Source: Xanthomonas hortorum (lineage in GTDB: Bacteria > Pseudomonadota > Gammaproteobacteria > Xanthomonadales > Xanthomonadaceae). From it: 64,000 nucleotides of DNA. Shown here one piece after another: positions 44,576 through 52,915 of this stretch (position 1 is the stretch's first letter; each line of letters opens with the position of its first letter). The stretch is taken from NCBI RefSeq assembly GCF_002940005.1, contig NZ_MDEF01000007.1, one strand, 5' to 3'. Made by a program: the position numbers and the translations under genes. The notes below the pieces were generated by a model that ran no database searches, was not told the origin of the DNA, and was given only the letters and a program-made list of their open reading frames with translations.

Positions 44576-46516
44576 TTACTCGCCGCGCGGCTTGGGCGGA
44601 CCCTTGCGATGCGGCGCACCAGCACGGTCCATCGGACGGTTCGGCCCATTCGGGCGACCGGCCGGCTTGCCACTACGCGGGAAGCGCGGCTTGGATGGCG
44701 ACGCCGCAGCCTCGCCCTCTTCCAGCTTGCGCATGTTGAGCTGCTGGCCGGACACCCAGACCTTCTTCAGGTGCGTCAGCAATTCGCGCGGCATGTCGGC
44801 CGGCAGATCCAGAATCGAATAATCATCCTGGATGTCGATACGGCCGATGTAGCGGCTTTCCAGACCCGCTTCGTTGGCGATCGCGCCGACGATGTTGGCC
44901 GGCTTCACGCCGTGGGTGTGGCCCACTTCGATGCGGTAGCTCTCCATGCCGACCTCCGGCTCGCCACGCGGTGCGACCGGGTCGCGACGCGGACGCTCGG
45001 CGCCGGCGCCGTCACCGGCAAACGCAGGGCGCTCGGCACGCGGCGGACGCGCAGCGCGCTCGCCATCGGCACGCGGGCCACGTTCGAACTTCGGCTCGAA
45101 GCGTGGACGCTCGCCACGATCACCGCGATCACCGCGATCGGCACGCTCGTTGCGCTGCGGTGCGAATTCCTCGCGTGCGCCACGCACCGGCGGGGTCAGC
45201 AGGAACGGCGAATCGCCTTGCAGCAACTTGGCCATCGCCGCGGCGATATCGATCGCCGGCACGTTGTTCTCGCTCTCGTACCGCTGCAGCAGATCGCGAT
45301 ACATCTCGATCTGCCCGCCAGCCAAGGTCTCGGTGATGCGGGTCATGAAACGCGCCACGCGGGTATCGTTGACCGCATCCACGCTGGGCAGCTGCATTTC
45401 TTCGATCGGCTGGCGGGTCGCGCGCTCGATCGAACGCAGCATGCCCTTCTCACGCGGGGTGACGAACAGGATCGCATCGCCGGTGCGGCCGGCACGGCCG
45501 GTACGGCCGATGCGGTGCACATAGCTTTCAGTGTCGTATGGAATGTCGTAGTTCAGCACGTGGCTGACGCGCTCCACGTCCAGGCCGCGTGCCGCCACGT
45601 CGGTGGCGACCAGGATGTCGAGCTTGCCGTCCTTGAGCTGGGCAATGGTCTTCTCGCGGGCGGCCTGCTGCATGTCGCCGTTGATGGCGGCAGCGGCCAG
45701 GCCGCGCGCCTGCAGCTTCTGCGCCAGTTCTTCGGTACCGGCCTTGGTGCGCGCGAAGATGATCATGCCGTCGAACGGCTCGACCTCGAGAATGCGGGTC
45801 AGCGCATCCAGCTTGTGCAAGCCGCTCACCCACCAATAGCGCTGGCGGATGTTGGCCGAGGTGGTGGTCTTGGCCGCGATGGTGACTTCGGCCGGGTCCT
45901 TCAGATAGGTCTGCGCGATCCGGCGGATCGCCGGCGGCATGGTCGCGGAGAACAGCGCCACCTGGCGCTTTTCCGGCAACTTCTTCAGCACCGCTTCGAC
46001 GTCGTCGATGAAGCCCATGCGCAGCATTTCGTCGGCTTCGTCCAGCACCAGCGTCTTGAGCTGGGACAGATCCAGGGTGCCGCGATCCAGGTGATCGATC
46101 ACGCGGCCGGGAGTGCCCACCACCACATGCACCCCGCGCTTGAGCGCGCTCAGCTGCTGGGCGTAGGGCTGGCCGCCGTAGACCGGCAGCACGCGGAAGC
46201 CGGGAATGGCTTCGGCATATTTCTGGAAGGCCTCGGCGACCTGGATGGCCAGCTCGCGGGTCGGGGCCAGCACCAGCGCTTGCGGCTTGAGCTGGTTCAG
46301 ATCGGCGTTGGACAGCACCGGCAGCGCGAACGCGGCGGTCTTGCCGGTACCGGTCTGCGCCTGGCCGAGGACGTCGCGGCCGGCAAGCAGCGCGGGAATG
46401 GTGGCAGCCTGGATCGGCGATGGCGACTCGTAGCCAACGTTGGCAACGGCTTTCATCACAGCGTCCGAGAGGCCGAGGTCTGCAAACAGCAGCGGCGCGG
46501 AAGATTCTTGGGTCAT
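44576..46516 (-). CDS. DEAD-box RNA helicase with DbpA-type RNA-binding domain
   Basis: A 646-residue ATP-dependent RNA helicase of the CsdA/DeaD group. Motifs: Q-motif near 16-37, Walker A AQTGTGKT at 53-60, PTRELA (85-90), DEAD at 159-162, SAT in LFSATMPP, RGLDVERVSHV, and HRIGRTGRAG. Then an Arg/Asp/Gly-rich linker with RGDRGDRGERPRF repeats (encoded by a 9-nt tandem repeat near 45117-45140), a DbpA-like RNA-binding domain (SYRIEVGHTHGVKPANIVGA), and a Pro/Arg/Lys-rich tail. It probably assists ribosome assembly and mRNA decay in the cold. ATG 46516 follows a CTCCGGAG site. Confidence 0.95.
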   Translation of the reverse strand: MTQESSAPLLFADLGLSDAVMKAVANVGYESPSPIQAATIPALLAGRDVLGQAQTGTGKTAAFALPVLSNADLNQLKPQALVLAPTRELAIQVAEAFQKYAEAIPGFRVLPVYGGQPYAQQLSALKRGVHVVVGTPGRVIDHLDRGTLDLSQLKTLVLDEADEMLRMGFIDDVEAVLKKLPEKRQVALFSATMPPAIRRIAQTYLKDPAEVTIAAKTTTSANIRQRYWWVSGLHKLDALTRILEVEPFDGMIIFARTKAGTEELAQKLQARGLAAAAINGDMQQAAREKTIAQLKDGKLDILVATDVAARGLDVERVSHVLNYDIPYDTESYVHRIGRTGRAGRTGDAILFVTPREKGMLRSIERATRQPIEEMQLPSVDAVNDTRVARFMTRITETLAGGQIEMYRDLLQRYESENNVPAIDIAAAMAKLLQGDSPFLLTPPVRGAREEFAPQRNERADRGDRGDRGERPRFEPKFERGPRADGERAARPPRAERPAFAGDGAGAERPRRDPVAPRGEPEVGMESYRIEVGHTHGVKPANIVGAIANEAGLESRYIGRIDIQDDYSILDLPADMPRELLTHLKKVWVSGQQLNMRKLEEGEAAASPSKPRFPRSGKPAGRPNGPNRPMDRAGAPHRKGPPKPRGE

Positions 46517-46687
46517 TGGTAACTCCGGAGGCGCCGCACGGATCCGGCAAGCGCAAAGCAGCATAGTGTGCGCCTTCAGGCCCCCTGCTGTCGAAATTTT
46601 CATAACAGTCCGTTCAGGTTGTGAGGATTTGCCCCGTCTGGCGAATCATCTCTTCGAACCTTCTTATCCACTTGCGCGGCCGGAGCC

Positions 46688-47188
46688 ATGTCCCTGGAAA
46701 CAGACCTGCACACCCGCTTCAACGTCTTGCTGCAGCATCACCGCGGCATCGTCGTGAAGGTCGCGGCCAGCTATTGCTGGAACCCGGACGACCGCGCCGA
46801 GCTGGCGCAAGACATCACCGTGCAGTTATGGCGCGCGTTTCCTGGCTACGACCCAAACCGGCGTTTTTCCACCTGGATGTATCGCATCGCATTGAACGTG
46901 GCGATCAGCGATCTGCGCGGCCGCAGCCGGGCTGCGCACGACCCGGTGCCGCTGGAGGCGGTGGCCGACAGCATCGCCGACCCACTGGCGCGCGACCCGG
47001 CGCACGAGCAGCAGATCGCCGCGCTCTACCGCTTCATCGCGCAACTGCCGCAGCTGGAGCGCGCCCTGATGCTGCTGTACCTGGACGACCACAGCTACCG
47101 CGAGATCGGCGAGGTGCTCGGCATCAGCGAGACCAACGTCGCCACGAAACTCAGCCGTCTGAAAGCGCGCATCCGCGCCGAACTCTGA
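46688..47188 (+). CDS. ECF-type RNA polymerase sigma factor
   Basis: A 166-residue sigma-70 family factor of the extracytoplasmic function type. Region 2 is at about 23-90 (DITVQLWRAFPGYDPNRRFSTWMYRIALN) and region 4 at about 115-160 (LPQLERALMLLYLDDHSYREIGEVLGISETNVATKL, read in parts). It should direct transcription of an unknown regulon. It is followed 28 bp later by a membrane protein gene, the usual place for an anti-sigma factor. Promoter not identified. Confidence 0.9.
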   Translation: MSLETDLHTRFNVLLQHHRGIVVKVAASYCWNPDDRAELAQDITVQLWRAFPGYDPNRRFSTWMYRIALNVAISDLRGRSRAAHDPVPLEAVADSIADPLARDPAHEQQIAALYRFIAQLPQLERALMLLYLDDHSYREIGEVLGISETNVATKLSRLKARIRAEL

Positions 47189-47216
47189 CCCACACGACCC
47201 GCAAGAGGAGCAACAC

Positions 47217-47864
47217 ATGGAACTCGACGACATGCAACGCGCCTGGCACGCAGTGCACCAACGCCTGGATCAGCAAACCGCCCTTACCGGCCAACTGATC
47301 GGCGAGGTGCGCGGCCACGCAGCGCGCGCCAGCCTGCGACCGCTATGGGCGAGCCAGATCGCGCAGTTGCTGTGCGCCATCGCGCTGAACATCGTGATCG
47401 CCCGCAGTTGGCTTGCCCACGCCGACCAGGCTGCAGCGATCATCGGCGGCGTGCTGCTGCAGGCGTGGAGTGTGGCGCTGGCAATCTCCGCGCTACGCCA
47501 ACTGCAATTGGTGTCGCAACTGGATTTCGCCGGACCGCTGCTGCAGACACAGCAGGCGCTCGCGCAACTGCGACGCTGGCGCACGCGGGTGGCGCCGTGG
47601 CTGGGCATCGCGTTCTGGGTGCTGTGGGTCGCAGTGGCGGATGGCCTCTGGCGAACGCTCACCGGCATGACGCTGCCGCACAGCTGGCTGCTGATCAATG
47701 CGCTGGTGGGCGTGCTCGGCGCCGTCGGCACCTGGCTCGGCTACCGGCGACTGCAACGCACCCAGCATCCGTGGCTGGAACGTATCGACAACGCGCATGC
47801 CGGCCCAGGCGTCATCCGCGCCGAAAGCATGCTGGACGAGATCGCCCGCTTTCGAAGCGAATAA
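47217..47864 (+). CDS. Four-helix membrane protein, possible anti-sigma factor
   Basis: A 215-residue protein with about four transmembrane helices (IAQLLCAIALNIVIA, AAAIIGGVLLQAWSVALAI, VAPWLGIAFWVLWVAVADGLW and LINALVGVLGAVGTWLGYR), a short soluble N-terminus and a longer C-terminal tail. It starts 28 bp after the ECF sigma gene, with a strong AAGAGGAG ribosome-binding site, and the pair is probably co-transcribed. No zinc-binding anti-sigma (ZAS) motif is visible in the N-terminus, so its role as an anti-sigma is inferred from position only. Confidence 0.75.
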   Translation: MELDDMQRAWHAVHQRLDQQTALTGQLIGEVRGHAARASLRPLWASQIAQLLCAIALNIVIARSWLAHADQAAAIIGGVLLQAWSVALAISALRQLQLVSQLDFAGPLLQTQQALAQLRRWRTRVAPWLGIAFWVLWVAVADGLWRTLTGMTLPHSWLLINALVGVLGAVGTWLGYRRLQRTQHPWLERIDNAHAGPGVIRAESMLDEIARFRSE

Positions 47865-48019
47865 CTCACCGGCGCCACACGCGAACCGCAGCGCATTGGA
47901 TGCTGCCAAAGCGCTTGCGTGGTGACGTATCGATCCAGCTGCAGCCTTTCACCTTGGCGCAGTGGTGTTGTCGCCTGCGACAGGCGGATAATCGCCGTCT
48001 TCCTGTTAGCGAGCGCACC

Positions 48020-48262
48020 ATGCAATTCCTGGAATTCGACCTGGACGGCGAGTACATCGAGCTCAACCAACTGCTCAAGCTAGCCGGCATTGCCGACAGC
48101 GGTGGCCAGGGCAAGGCGATCGTCGCCAGTGGTGCGGTCAGCGTGGATGGCGTGCAGGAACTGCGCAAGACCGCCAAGATCCGCCCCGGCCAGCTGGTGC
48201 AATTGGACGATGTGGAAATCCGCGTGCTGGCGTTGGGCCCCGATGCGGAGCCGGCAGAATGA
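48020..48262 (+). CDS. Small S4-domain RNA-binding protein (YbcJ-like)
   Basis: An 80-residue protein that consists of one S4 RNA-binding domain (IELNQLLKLAGIADSGGQGKAI, then VSVDGVQELRKTAKIRPGQLV), like E. coli YbcJ. It probably binds rRNA or structured RNA. Its TGA overlaps the ATG of the next gene by ATGA, indicating translational coupling. Confidence 0.88.
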   Translation: MQFLEFDLDGEYIELNQLLKLAGIADSGGQGKAIVASGAVSVDGVQELRKTAKIRPGQLVQLDDVEIRVLALGPDAEPAE

Positions 48263-48579
48263 AGGTGGTGCAGGTCAGCTGGCGCAATATCGCGCCCTCG
48301 GCAGAAGATCCGGACCACGATGTCTATATTTTTTCGATCGATGCCGATTCGGCGACGCCGTTCTGGTTCGAGCAGTCGATTCGTGGCGGCCACGCCGAGC
48401 GTGGCGGTTGCAGCATGCTGGCCTTGCACGAGCTGGAAGGCTGGCCTGGCGGCTGGCGCGCAGATGTGACCAAAGCCGGCTGCGCCTGGGTGATTCCCCT
48501 GCTGGAAGAAGCCTTGCGCAGCGGCGATGCGCGGACGGCGATCGATGCGATTCTTGCGCGGGTCAACGCGCCGGCCTGA
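48259..48579 (+). CDS. Conserved hypothetical protein coupled to the S4 gene
   Basis: A 106-residue cytosolic protein with no recognised domain. Conserved-looking aromatic and Trp residues occur in WRNIAPSAEDPDHDVYIFS and ELEGWPGGWRADVTKAG. Its start overlaps the S4-domain gene by four bases, so the pair should be made together. Function not known. Confidence 0.7.
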   Translation: MKVVQVSWRNIAPSAEDPDHDVYIFSIDADSATPFWFEQSIRGGHAERGGCSMLALHELEGWPGGWRADVTKAGCAWVIPLLEEALRSGDARTAIDAILARVNAPA

Positions 48580-48775
48580 TTGCTGCGCGCCGGATGAAAG
48601 CCGGCCCGATGAAAGCAGGCCTGATCAAGCCCGCCCGATTGCCGCACGAGCACCCCCGAACGAGCGGAGGACTGTACTGCCCGACCGCGCCTCGAACATC
48701 GCTGCAGGGCACTGCGCATGACGACAACAGCGCAGCGCCGCACGCAGTGCCTCTCCCCGCTCCTACTTCAATGCT

Positions 48776-49954
48776 TCAAACGCTCCGCTGCGTCAGATGC
48801 GCCGCAATCGCCTGTTTGAACGGTGCCACCGCATGCGCTGCACGCAAGGCGCCATGCCGCAGCACGCGTGCCGGCGCGCGATCGTCGGTATACAACGCGG
48901 CCAGTGCATTGGTCGCTTCGTACAGCGGCCGCGTTGCCAGCCGATGCGCGCGTTCGTAGCCGTGCAACAGCGACGTAGCGCCGATATCGCGCCCGGCACC
49001 TGCGGCGGCACGCACCCGCTCGGCCAGACGTGCCTGGCTCTGCAAGCCGAAGTTGAACCCATGCGCAGTGACCGGGTGCATGCCCACTGCCGCATCACCG
49101 ATCAGCGCTGCACGCTCAGCCACAAAACGCTGCGCGTACGCCGCCACCAACGGATACGCATGCCGGCTGCCGTCCTGCTGCATCGGGCCAAGCCGATGTT
49201 CGAATGCCTGGGTCACCGCCGCGCTGAAGTCCGCCTCGTTCATCGCCAGCAAGGCCCCGATCTGTCGCGGCGGCAATGTCAGCACTGCGCCGGCGCGATT
49301 GCCCTGCAGCGGCAGTAGCGCAAGCGTCTTGCCATAGCCGAACCACTCCCATGCCGCCTGCCGGTGCGGCAGCGCATGACGCATGCGGCACACCAGCATG
49401 CTCTTGCCGAAATCGCGCAGCTGCGCGCCGATACCAAGCAGGCGCCGGGTGCTGGAAAATCGACTGTCGGCCGCCACCAACAGGCGCGCCGATAGCGTTT
49501 CCCCATCGGATAACTGCAGCACCACGCGGTCGCCACATTGCTGCACGGCCTGCAGCGTGCAATCGCAACGGATCTGCAGCGCAGGTTGTGCCTGCACGGC
49601 CTGCCAGGCGGCGCGACGGATCAGATGATTCGGCACCAGCCAACCCAGATCGCCAGCGCTGCGTGCGGAGGCCGCAAAGGTCAATGCGAACTGCGAATGC
49701 CCATCCATGACGCGTGCATCGCGCAGCGGCGAAATCGCGTCGCCGGGAAACTGCTGCCAGATGCCCAGTTGTTCCAGCAGCGCATGCGAGGCGTGGGTCA
49801 ACGCGATCTCGCGCCCGTCGAATGCAGGATCGGCGAGCTGCGCGCGCGGTTGCTGGTCGATCAACACCACCGACAGGCCACTGCCGGCCAACGACCGCGC
49901 AAAACTCAGTCCGACCGGCCCTGCACCAATCACCGAGATATCCACCGATTGCAT
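48776..49954 (-). CDS. UbiH/UbiF/VisC-family FAD-dependent hydroxylase
   Basis: A 392-residue class A flavin monooxygenase with the Rossmann motif DISVIGAGPVGLSFARSLAG near the N-terminus, the mid-protein RLLVAADSRFSSTR block and the second FAD motif AALIGDAAVGMHPVTAHGFN. These enzymes hydroxylate the ubiquinone ring; the sequence could be UbiM-like (5-demethoxyubiquinol hydroxylase), but I cannot separate it from UbiF/UbiH by reading alone. ATG 49954 is the natural start. It stands apart from other ubi genes. Confidence 0.88.
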   Translation of the reverse strand: MQSVDISVIGAGPVGLSFARSLAGSGLSVVLIDQQPRAQLADPAFDGREIALTHASHALLEQLGIWQQFPGDAISPLRDARVMDGHSQFALTFAASARSAGDLGWLVPNHLIRRAAWQAVQAQPALQIRCDCTLQAVQQCGDRVVLQLSDGETLSARLLVAADSRFSSTRRLLGIGAQLRDFGKSMLVCRMRHALPHRQAAWEWFGYGKTLALLPLQGNRAGAVLTLPPRQIGALLAMNEADFSAAVTQAFEHRLGPMQQDGSRHAYPLVAAYAQRFVAERAALIGDAAVGMHPVTAHGFNFGLQSQARLAERVRAAAGAGRDIGATSLLHGYERAHRLATRPLYEATNALAALYTDDRAPARVLRHGALRAAHAVAPFKQAIAAHLTQRSV

Positions 49955-50130
49955 GCTGTGCTCCGCCACCACCGATGCGCTTAAGTTTAACGGCAGTGGT
50001 GTCGGCTGGCCTTGATCAGAATCAAGCAGCACGCGAACAGTCAGCCAGGCCTATCTCGCGGCGAGGCGACTGCTCGCAACGTTCTGTCAGCCACGCGTCA
50101 GCCGTCTGCGCGAACGCAGACCAAAGCACA

Positions 50131-50532
50131 TCACCAGCCCAACAGCGCCCGCACCAACTTGACGATGCCCCAGAACGACACCACCCAGATCGCACTACGC
50201 AGATAAGGGATGCCTGCTGCATACACCGGCACATAGGCCACGCGCGCCCACAGATACAGCTGCACAGCGAGCGCGGTCTCTGCGTTGGTGCGTCCGGCAA
50301 CACTCACCGCCAGCACCGCAGCAGCAAAGATCGGAAAGGTTTCCTGATAGTTGCGGAAGGCGCGGTCCAGCCGCGCCGCAACGCCGGTCAACGGTTTGGT
50401 CTCGCCATCGCGCGCGCTGGCGTTCCACTTGGTGCCGCGCTGGGCAGTCATGCTGGCCGAGGCGGCCAGCAATTGCACCAGGCCGAGCACCATCGCCCAG
50501 CCCAGCATCTTTAGTTCGATCGTCAGTTCCAC
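50131..50532 (-). CDS. MAPEG-family membrane protein
   Basis: A 133-residue four-helix membrane protein of the MAPEG family, related to microsomal glutathione transferases. The family RxxxNxxE motif appears as LDRAFRNYQETFPIF. A GTG start at 50532 (VELTIELKMLG) is preceded by GGAG seven bases away; no ATG is available at this point. It ends a three-gene leftward group with the DUF4019-like gene upstream, 25 bp away. Confidence 0.85.
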   Translation of the reverse strand: MELTIELKMLGWAMVLGLVQLLAASASMTAQRGTKWNASARDGETKPLTGVAARLDRAFRNYQETFPIFAAAVLAVSVAGRTNAETALAVQLYLWARVAYVPVYAAGIPYLRSAIWVVSFWGIVKLVRALLGW

Positions 50533-50557
50533 TTGGAGTCTCCGGTTGGCCGCGGCA

Positions 50558-51100
50558 TCACTTGATCGACGCGCGCAGGCTGTAGCCGGCAAGCCGCCAG
50601 GTCTTGTCTTCGTCCAGCCGGAACGACACCAGCTCGCGCACCGGCTGCTGCGCCTTGGCAAACCGGGTCGGGAAGCTGACGTTGATGTACAGCCCTTCCG
50701 GCACCTGCGCACCGGCGCCGTACTTGACCCGTGTCACCGAGCCCTGCCCGCGGCCGACCACTGCGCCCAGGCGCGCGCGCTCGGCGCCGATCTGGCTGAC
50801 GAAGACATCGCGCTTGACCGCCGTCTTGGCCACCGTGGAGGCGCCATCCCATAGCGGTGCGACCTGGTTGGTATCAACCATCTGCGCCACACGCAATGCG
50901 GCCTGGGTCATCTCGGTGTTCTGCTTGACCAACTGCGCCTGCTGCGCGGTAGTGGCTGCAGGCGTGCCTGCGGTTATTCCGGCGGCCGTTGTTCCGCCAG
51001 CAACCGGTGCGGCGGCCGGACGCGCGCCGGTCTGAGGTTGTTGTGCGAAGGCAAGCGACGGAGCCAACACCAGCACGGCAAGCAAACGGGGACGGAACAT
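50558..51100 (-). CDS. Exported DUF4019-like protein
   Basis: A 180-residue protein with a Sec signal peptide (cleavage near AFA-QQ, about residue 19), an Ala/Thr/Gly-rich linker (20-55) and a small alpha/beta domain (VDTNQVAPLWDGASTVAKTAV, then GLYINVSFPTRFAKAQQPV, and a conserved DKTWRLAGYSLR end) typical of DUF4019. Probably periplasmic; function unknown. It is likely co-transcribed with the MAPEG gene downstream. Confidence 0.8.
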   Translation of the reverse strand: MFRPRLLAVLVLAPSLAFAQQPQTGARPAAAPVAGGTTAAGITAGTPAATTAQQAQLVKQNTEMTQAALRVAQMVDTNQVAPLWDGASTVAKTAVKRDVFVSQIGAERARLGAVVGRGQGSVTRVKYGAGAQVPEGLYINVSFPTRFAKAQQPVRELVSFRLDEDKTWRLAGYSLRASIK

Positions 51101-51267
51101 TGAGTAGATGACCTTTGTGCGTATCGATGGAAAGAGAACCGTCGCACGCTGGGTGCGCCCGGAACGGCAGTCTAGTGCGTGTTGCGTCTATGACGTTGAG
51201 CGAGCAGCGCCATGGCGCATCGACATCAGGCGTGCCGGCAACAAGTTTCACTGCATGACCGGCAGCG

Positions 51268-51516
51268 TCAGGCGTCTCCGCTCGGCGGGACCGTCGCAAC
51301 GCTGCGCGGCCGCCATAGCCGCCAGCTGATCCACAGCGCACGCGCAGTGGCTGCAATCAACGCGACCAGACTCAGCCAGACCGCCAGCGTGGCCGGCCAT
51401 TGCACTTGTTTGGCTGCGGCGATCATCTGCAGGAGCTCGGCAATTCCGAACCCGCCCAGCACCAGCAGGGCCGATGGCAGGTACGCCAGCATCACCCCTT
51501 TCGTTTTTCCGATCAT
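51268..51516 (-). CDS. Small two-helix membrane protein
   Basis: An 82-residue protein with two hydrophobic helices (MLAYLPSALLVLGGFGIAELL, trimmed, and PATLAVWLSLVALIAATARAL) and a short basic C-terminus. A GGGGGG-rich ribosome-binding region precedes ATG 51516. It follows the ClpP-like lipoprotein gene by 64 bp on the same strand. No function recognised. Confidence 0.6.
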   Translation of the reverse strand: MIGKTKGVMLAYLPSALLVLGGFGIAELLQMIAAAKQVQWPATLAVWLSLVALIAATARALWISWRLWRPRSVATVPPSGDA

Positions 51517-51580
51517 GTTGCCCCCCGGCGCCGTTGTCTGCTGCGACGATAGGCAGCGGACGGTGCGGTGCGCGTGAAGC

Positions 51581-52768
51581 TCAGCCTTCCCTATGAACAG
51601 GGGCCGGCGCCGGCTCGGAGACCGATTCGGCAGCGGCCGGTGCCGGTGCCGGCGTGGCGAGCTGGGTGTCGCCCGCAGCCGCGTCTGCCGCCTCCGCCGG
51701 GTCGGAAGTCGCCGGCAAGGCGGCCGCGTCGGTTTCGGCCAGCGGGCTTTCTTCCGGGCAGGTGGCATCCGGGAAACCGAAGCGCTGCTTCAAGGCCAGG
51801 CCGCAGGCGTTGACCGCCTCCAGATCGGCACCCTCGCCCTTACACTTCTGATCGAAGGCGACCAGAAACGCATCCTTGCGGCGCACGAAGGCATCGCCGC
51901 ACTTGCGCATCTGGCGGATGCGCTCCAGATCGTCCTGCACCGCGTTGGTGCCATCCAGCCCGTACTCGCGCAGCTCGTCCATCGTGAGCAGCCGCAGGCT
52001 GCGGTTGGGCACGGTCATCATCAGATCGGCCACTGCCACCGCCACGCCATTGCGCTCCAGATAATCCTTGACGTTGCCGTAGACCTCGCGCAATTCGCGA
52101 TTGAGTTCCGCGCGCGAGGTGGCCTTGGAACTGATCCGCATCATGCGATGGATGCCGATCTTGCCGGCCACCAAGCGGTTGTCGCCGGCAGCAAGCACGA
52201 ACACGCAGGCGCTGTGGCAGATCGAGCCTTCGCGCACCCAGATGGTCCAGTTGGATTCTCCGATCGTATCGCCGGCGCGGATCGCCGCTTCCACCTGGCC
52301 GCCGCTGGAATCCAGATCCAGGATGCGATGCGGTAGCTGCAGTTGCTCGGCCACTGCCGCCAACCGCCACACCAGCGCAGCGAAACCGGCGTTGATCTTG
52401 CCGGCGTAACGCACCCGCAGCAGCCCGGTGTCGCGACACGGCGCCAGCGCCGCTTCCACACTGGCGCGATCCAGCGCCGGCAGCAGCGTGCCATCGCCGG
52501 CTTCGCTGCTGTAATCGGTGGCGCAGCTGATCCAGGCCTTGCCGGCTTCCAGTTCCGCCTGCGGCCACCCCGCTTCGCCCGTTTGCGCGCGCGGGCGCGG
52601 CGGCGGCGCCACCGGCTCGGGCGTATCCACCGAGACCATATGGTCGCCGTCGCCGGCCTGCCCCGCGCCGTTCTGCTGCGCAATGGCGGCATCGGCAGAG
52701 GTGCCGGTGCGATCGCAACCAGACAGCGCCAGCACGCAGCAAAGAGAGAGGCAGAGCAGTTTCAGCAT
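51581..52768 (-). CDS. ClpP-like periplasmic lipoprotein (COG3904 type)
   Basis: A 395-residue predicted lipoprotein (lipobox LSGC near residue 18) with a ClpP/crotonase-like core: RILDLDSSGGQVEAAIRAG, then SICHSACVFVLAAGDNR with the candidate nucleophile Ser, and GKIGIHR with a possible catalytic His. This resembles COG3904 periplasmic proteins of unknown substrate. The C-terminal tail is rich in Ala, Pro and Glu. ATG 52768 directly precedes the signal; the GTG four codons upstream is less likely. It is divergent from the ada-alkA gene. Confidence 0.78.
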   Translation of the reverse strand: MLKLLCLSLCCVLALSGCDRTGTSADAAIAQQNGAGQAGDGDHMVSVDTPEPVAPPPRPRAQTGEAGWPQAELEAGKAWISCATDYSSEAGDGTLLPALDRASVEAALAPCRDTGLLRVRYAGKINAGFAALVWRLAAVAEQLQLPHRILDLDSSGGQVEAAIRAGDTIGESNWTIWVREGSICHSACVFVLAAGDNRLVAGKIGIHRMMRISSKATSRAELNRELREVYGNVKDYLERNGVAVAVADLMMTVPNRSLRLLTMDELREYGLDGTNAVQDDLERIRQMRKCGDAFVRRKDAFLVAFDQKCKGEGADLEAVNACGLALKQRFGFPDATCPEESPLAETDAAALPATSDPAEAADAAAGDTQLATPAPAPAAAESVSEPAPAPVHREG

Positions 52769-52915
52769 GAGGTAATACACAGACCGCGACCGAGATCACC
52801 CTCAGTCTATGGCTGAATGGGTCGATCGTTTGACCCTGCCATGAACACGCATGCCTTGCGCAGCGCTGTCCGAAAACGGCCAGCCGGGGTCGAGACGAGC
52901 GCATAGACTGGCGCC

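Noticed and set aside
44450..46522. A 690-codon open frame on the + strand across the DEAD-box gene
   Set aside because: Antisense shadow of the helicase, whose motifs on the minus strand are complete.
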